NCBI GenBank assembly: GCA_946902875.1
Contig: OX336345.1
Span: 10,881,395 to 10,945,394 of the forward strand
Direction of reading: 5' to 3'
Length of the DNA: 64,000 nt
Origin: Nematopogon swammerdamellus
Lineage: Eukaryota; Arthropoda; Insecta; Lepidoptera; Adelidae
Shown: positions 62,750-64,000 of the stretch, in pieces
Numbering within the stretch: position 1 is the first letter of the stretch
How the letters are laid out: each line of letters starts with the position of its first letter
Translations under genes and position numbers: made by a program
Notes under the pieces: model-generated
The model's database searches: none
Told to the model about the DNA's origin: nothing
What the model saw: only the letters and a program-made list of their open reading frames with translations

Positions 62750-62880
62750 ACTTGTGCGCCGAGCCACCCATAAGGTGTCTAACGACGCCCATGGACATTC
62801 GATCATACGTGGGGGTTTCGAGACCCGAGAAGAAATATGTGGGCAGGGATAGCGTTCCAGAGTTTACCAGTTCTGTGCGT
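62750..62880 (-). mobile_element. LINE 3'-end fragment (family L-A), internally deleted
   Basis: GCGCCGAGCCACCCATAAGG, CCATGGACATTCGATC and GGGCAGGGATAGCGTTCCAG match the 4363-4560 copy with a deletion between them. Confidence 0.6.
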
Positions 62881-63178
62881 TCTGTTTTTTTTTTTTAATT
62901 GTTAAAGTTAATTATTTACACGTTATGTGATCGTGACATTTTTTTTAAGGCGAGAAATGTGCATAATCTCCGAGTTCCGTCAATGTTACAATTTAATATA
63001 TCGTCGTAATCTAAAACCGCACGTGTGTTTCGCTCGGTATTTACAAGTAGCAAAGTTAAAGGTGAATTCACTCACTCGTAATACAATAATTATTAATTAA
63101 TGATATCGGCTTACCGGTGCGATTATGGCGAGCGCATCGCTGCAACTCGACGTTTCGAGTCCTCTATGGGACCCGTTC

Positions 63179-64000
63179 TCAAGAGGACGTGCTAGCTCCT
63201 CGGGCAGCCAGCACGTCACTGACAGGAGCCCGCCTGCTTCTCAAATTGTAGTGGTGGGTAGGTATGATTTCAGGATTCGCTGCGTTCCTTGCCTCTTCGG
63301 ACCTACAGAAATTGCTGACGGTGTCTAGCTCTCGGAAATCGTCGCTTCGGTTCTGTGTTGACTGCAGTGTTGCCAGTACCGGCTTCCATATCGGCGAGAT
63401 CTTGAAAGAATCTTCGCGGTTGAAGTTGTCGTGTTTAGCAATTTCTATCGACTCACGGACAATACGCGGCAGATGTCGTTTTTCGGTGGCGAGAATCTTC
63501 ACCTGATCGAATCTAATCCAATGATTTTGTCCGGAGTCGATGTGGTCACAAATCGCTGACTTGTCCGCTTGACCTTTCTTGACCGCTCGAATATGTTCAG
63601 TAACCCTTGTACTGACACTCCGTTTTGTCTGTCCTATGTAGGATTTTCCGCAGGAACACGGTATCTTGTATACCCCTGATGATTGTAGCGGCAGCCTGTC
63701 CTTAGCCGATCGCAGCATGCTTGAGATCTTGCGATGCGGGTGTAACACCGTCTGTATGCTCTTCTTCCTCAGAAGTTTCGCTATTCGGTCTGTTACACCA
63801 CGTACGTACGGCATGTAGGCAGAAAGTCGCTTCACATCCGCCACCGGTTTCTTTTTTCGCGTCTTCATTTTTCCAAACCGCGAGCCATAGCCATTTTCTT
63901 TTAAGACACGATGAATCAACGTGGTTTCTTCGGTCAGATGGTCGGCATCACAAAGCCGTTGTGCACGCTGTAATAGTGACTTCGCCACAGACTGCAGATG
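63179..64000 (-). CDS. Penelope-like element ORF, C-terminal part with GIY-YIG endonuclease (runs off right edge)
   Basis: Open on the minus strand from the window edge to a stop at 63179. It reads a basic linker (KSLLQRAQRLC, KTRKKKPVADV), MPYVRGVTDRIAKLL, then GVYKIPCSCGKSYIGQTKR with the GIY-YIG Tyr and Gly, the arginine in STRVTEH, the EHIRAV helix and the Glu-containing RESIEIAKHDNF. The order linker-CxC-GIY-YIG is that of Penelope-like retroelements, where the nuclease opens the target for reverse transcription. The RT domain should lie beyond 64000. Unlike the copy at 919-1728 this part has no frameshift and keeps the catalytic Arg, so it is the younger copy. Confidence 0.85.
   Translation of the reverse strand, partial: HLQSVAKSLLQRAQRLCDADHLTEETTLIHRVLKENGYGSRFGKMKTRKKKPVADVKRLSAYMPYVRGVTDRIAKLLRKKSIQTVLHPHRKISSMLRSAKDRLPLQSSGVYKIPCSCGKSYIGQTKRSVSTRVTEHIRAVKKGQADKSAICDHIDSGQNHWIRFDQVKILATEKRHLPRIVRESIEIAKHDNFNREDSFKISPIWKPVLATLQSTQNRSDDFRELDTVSNFCRSEEARNAANPEIIPTHHYNLRSRRAPVSDVLAARGASTSS

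Overview
The window is eukaryotic nuclear DNA, most likely from a moth or butterfly. It is AT-rich and almost entirely made of dispersed repeats of a kind typical of lepidopteran intergenic and intronic DNA. These include modular SINEs, RNaseH-less LINE tails, a Dong/R4-like retrotransposon in ATT repeats, Penelope-like elements, mariner and MITE remnants, and foldback minisatellites. The lepidopteran assignment is inference from repeat style and protein flavour; no species marker is visible. There is no rRNA operon, CRISPR array or bacterial-style operon.

Only one host gene can be read with confidence: a secreted lipase of the pancreatic-lipase / phospholipase A1-like insect family on the + strand, 25475-46281. 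It has six coding exons: 25475-25601, 36857-37029, 37743-37867, 38903-39061 (or 39073), 43312-43428 and 45918-46281. All junctions agree in phase, and the product is 354 residues with a signal peptide and the triad S180/D204/H267. Exon 1 (signal peptide) is short and lies about 11.3 kb upstream of exon 2; intron 1 is packed with transposons. A THAP zinc-finger first exon (26863-26960) sits inside that intron. Two GC-rich blocks with minus-strand GTGAGT donors (about 5.8-6.3 kb and 57.4-57.5 kb) and a possible minus-strand exon at 16.6-16.8 kb may belong to other genes but are weak.

Layout: 0-5 kb, a Penelope-like fragment bounded by 28-bp inverted repeats, a nested palindrome, SINEs and a LINE end. 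5.7-6.9 kb, GC-rich blocks. 8.6-25 kb, SINEs, LINE 3' ends, MITEs, foldbacks and a longer LINE fragment at 20.1-21.2 kb. 25.3-46.3 kb, the lipase gene; its introns contain a minisatellite foldback element (30.0-31.9 kb), two near-identical copies of a Dong/R4-like element (32.6-36.2 kb), a full tRNA-headed SINE (41.3 kb) and a hairpin foldback (44 kb). 46.3-64 kb, MITEs, LINE fragments, SINEs, a restriction-like-endonuclease ORF followed by a hammerhead-like motif (56.7-57.25 kb), a Harbinger-like MITE (60.1-61.0 kb), a mariner remnant (61.3-61.6 kb) and a second Penelope-like ORF running off the right edge.

The most unusual signals are: (1) a SINE whose head appears to nest a 5S rRNA-type internal promoter between tRNA-type A and B boxes; (2) three different SINE heads joined to one shared core; (3) hammerhead-like motifs next to retroelement ORF ends; (4) three unrelated-looking PD-(D/E)XK retroelement C-termini in one window; (5) an alternative reading frame that stays open across the first three lipase exons.
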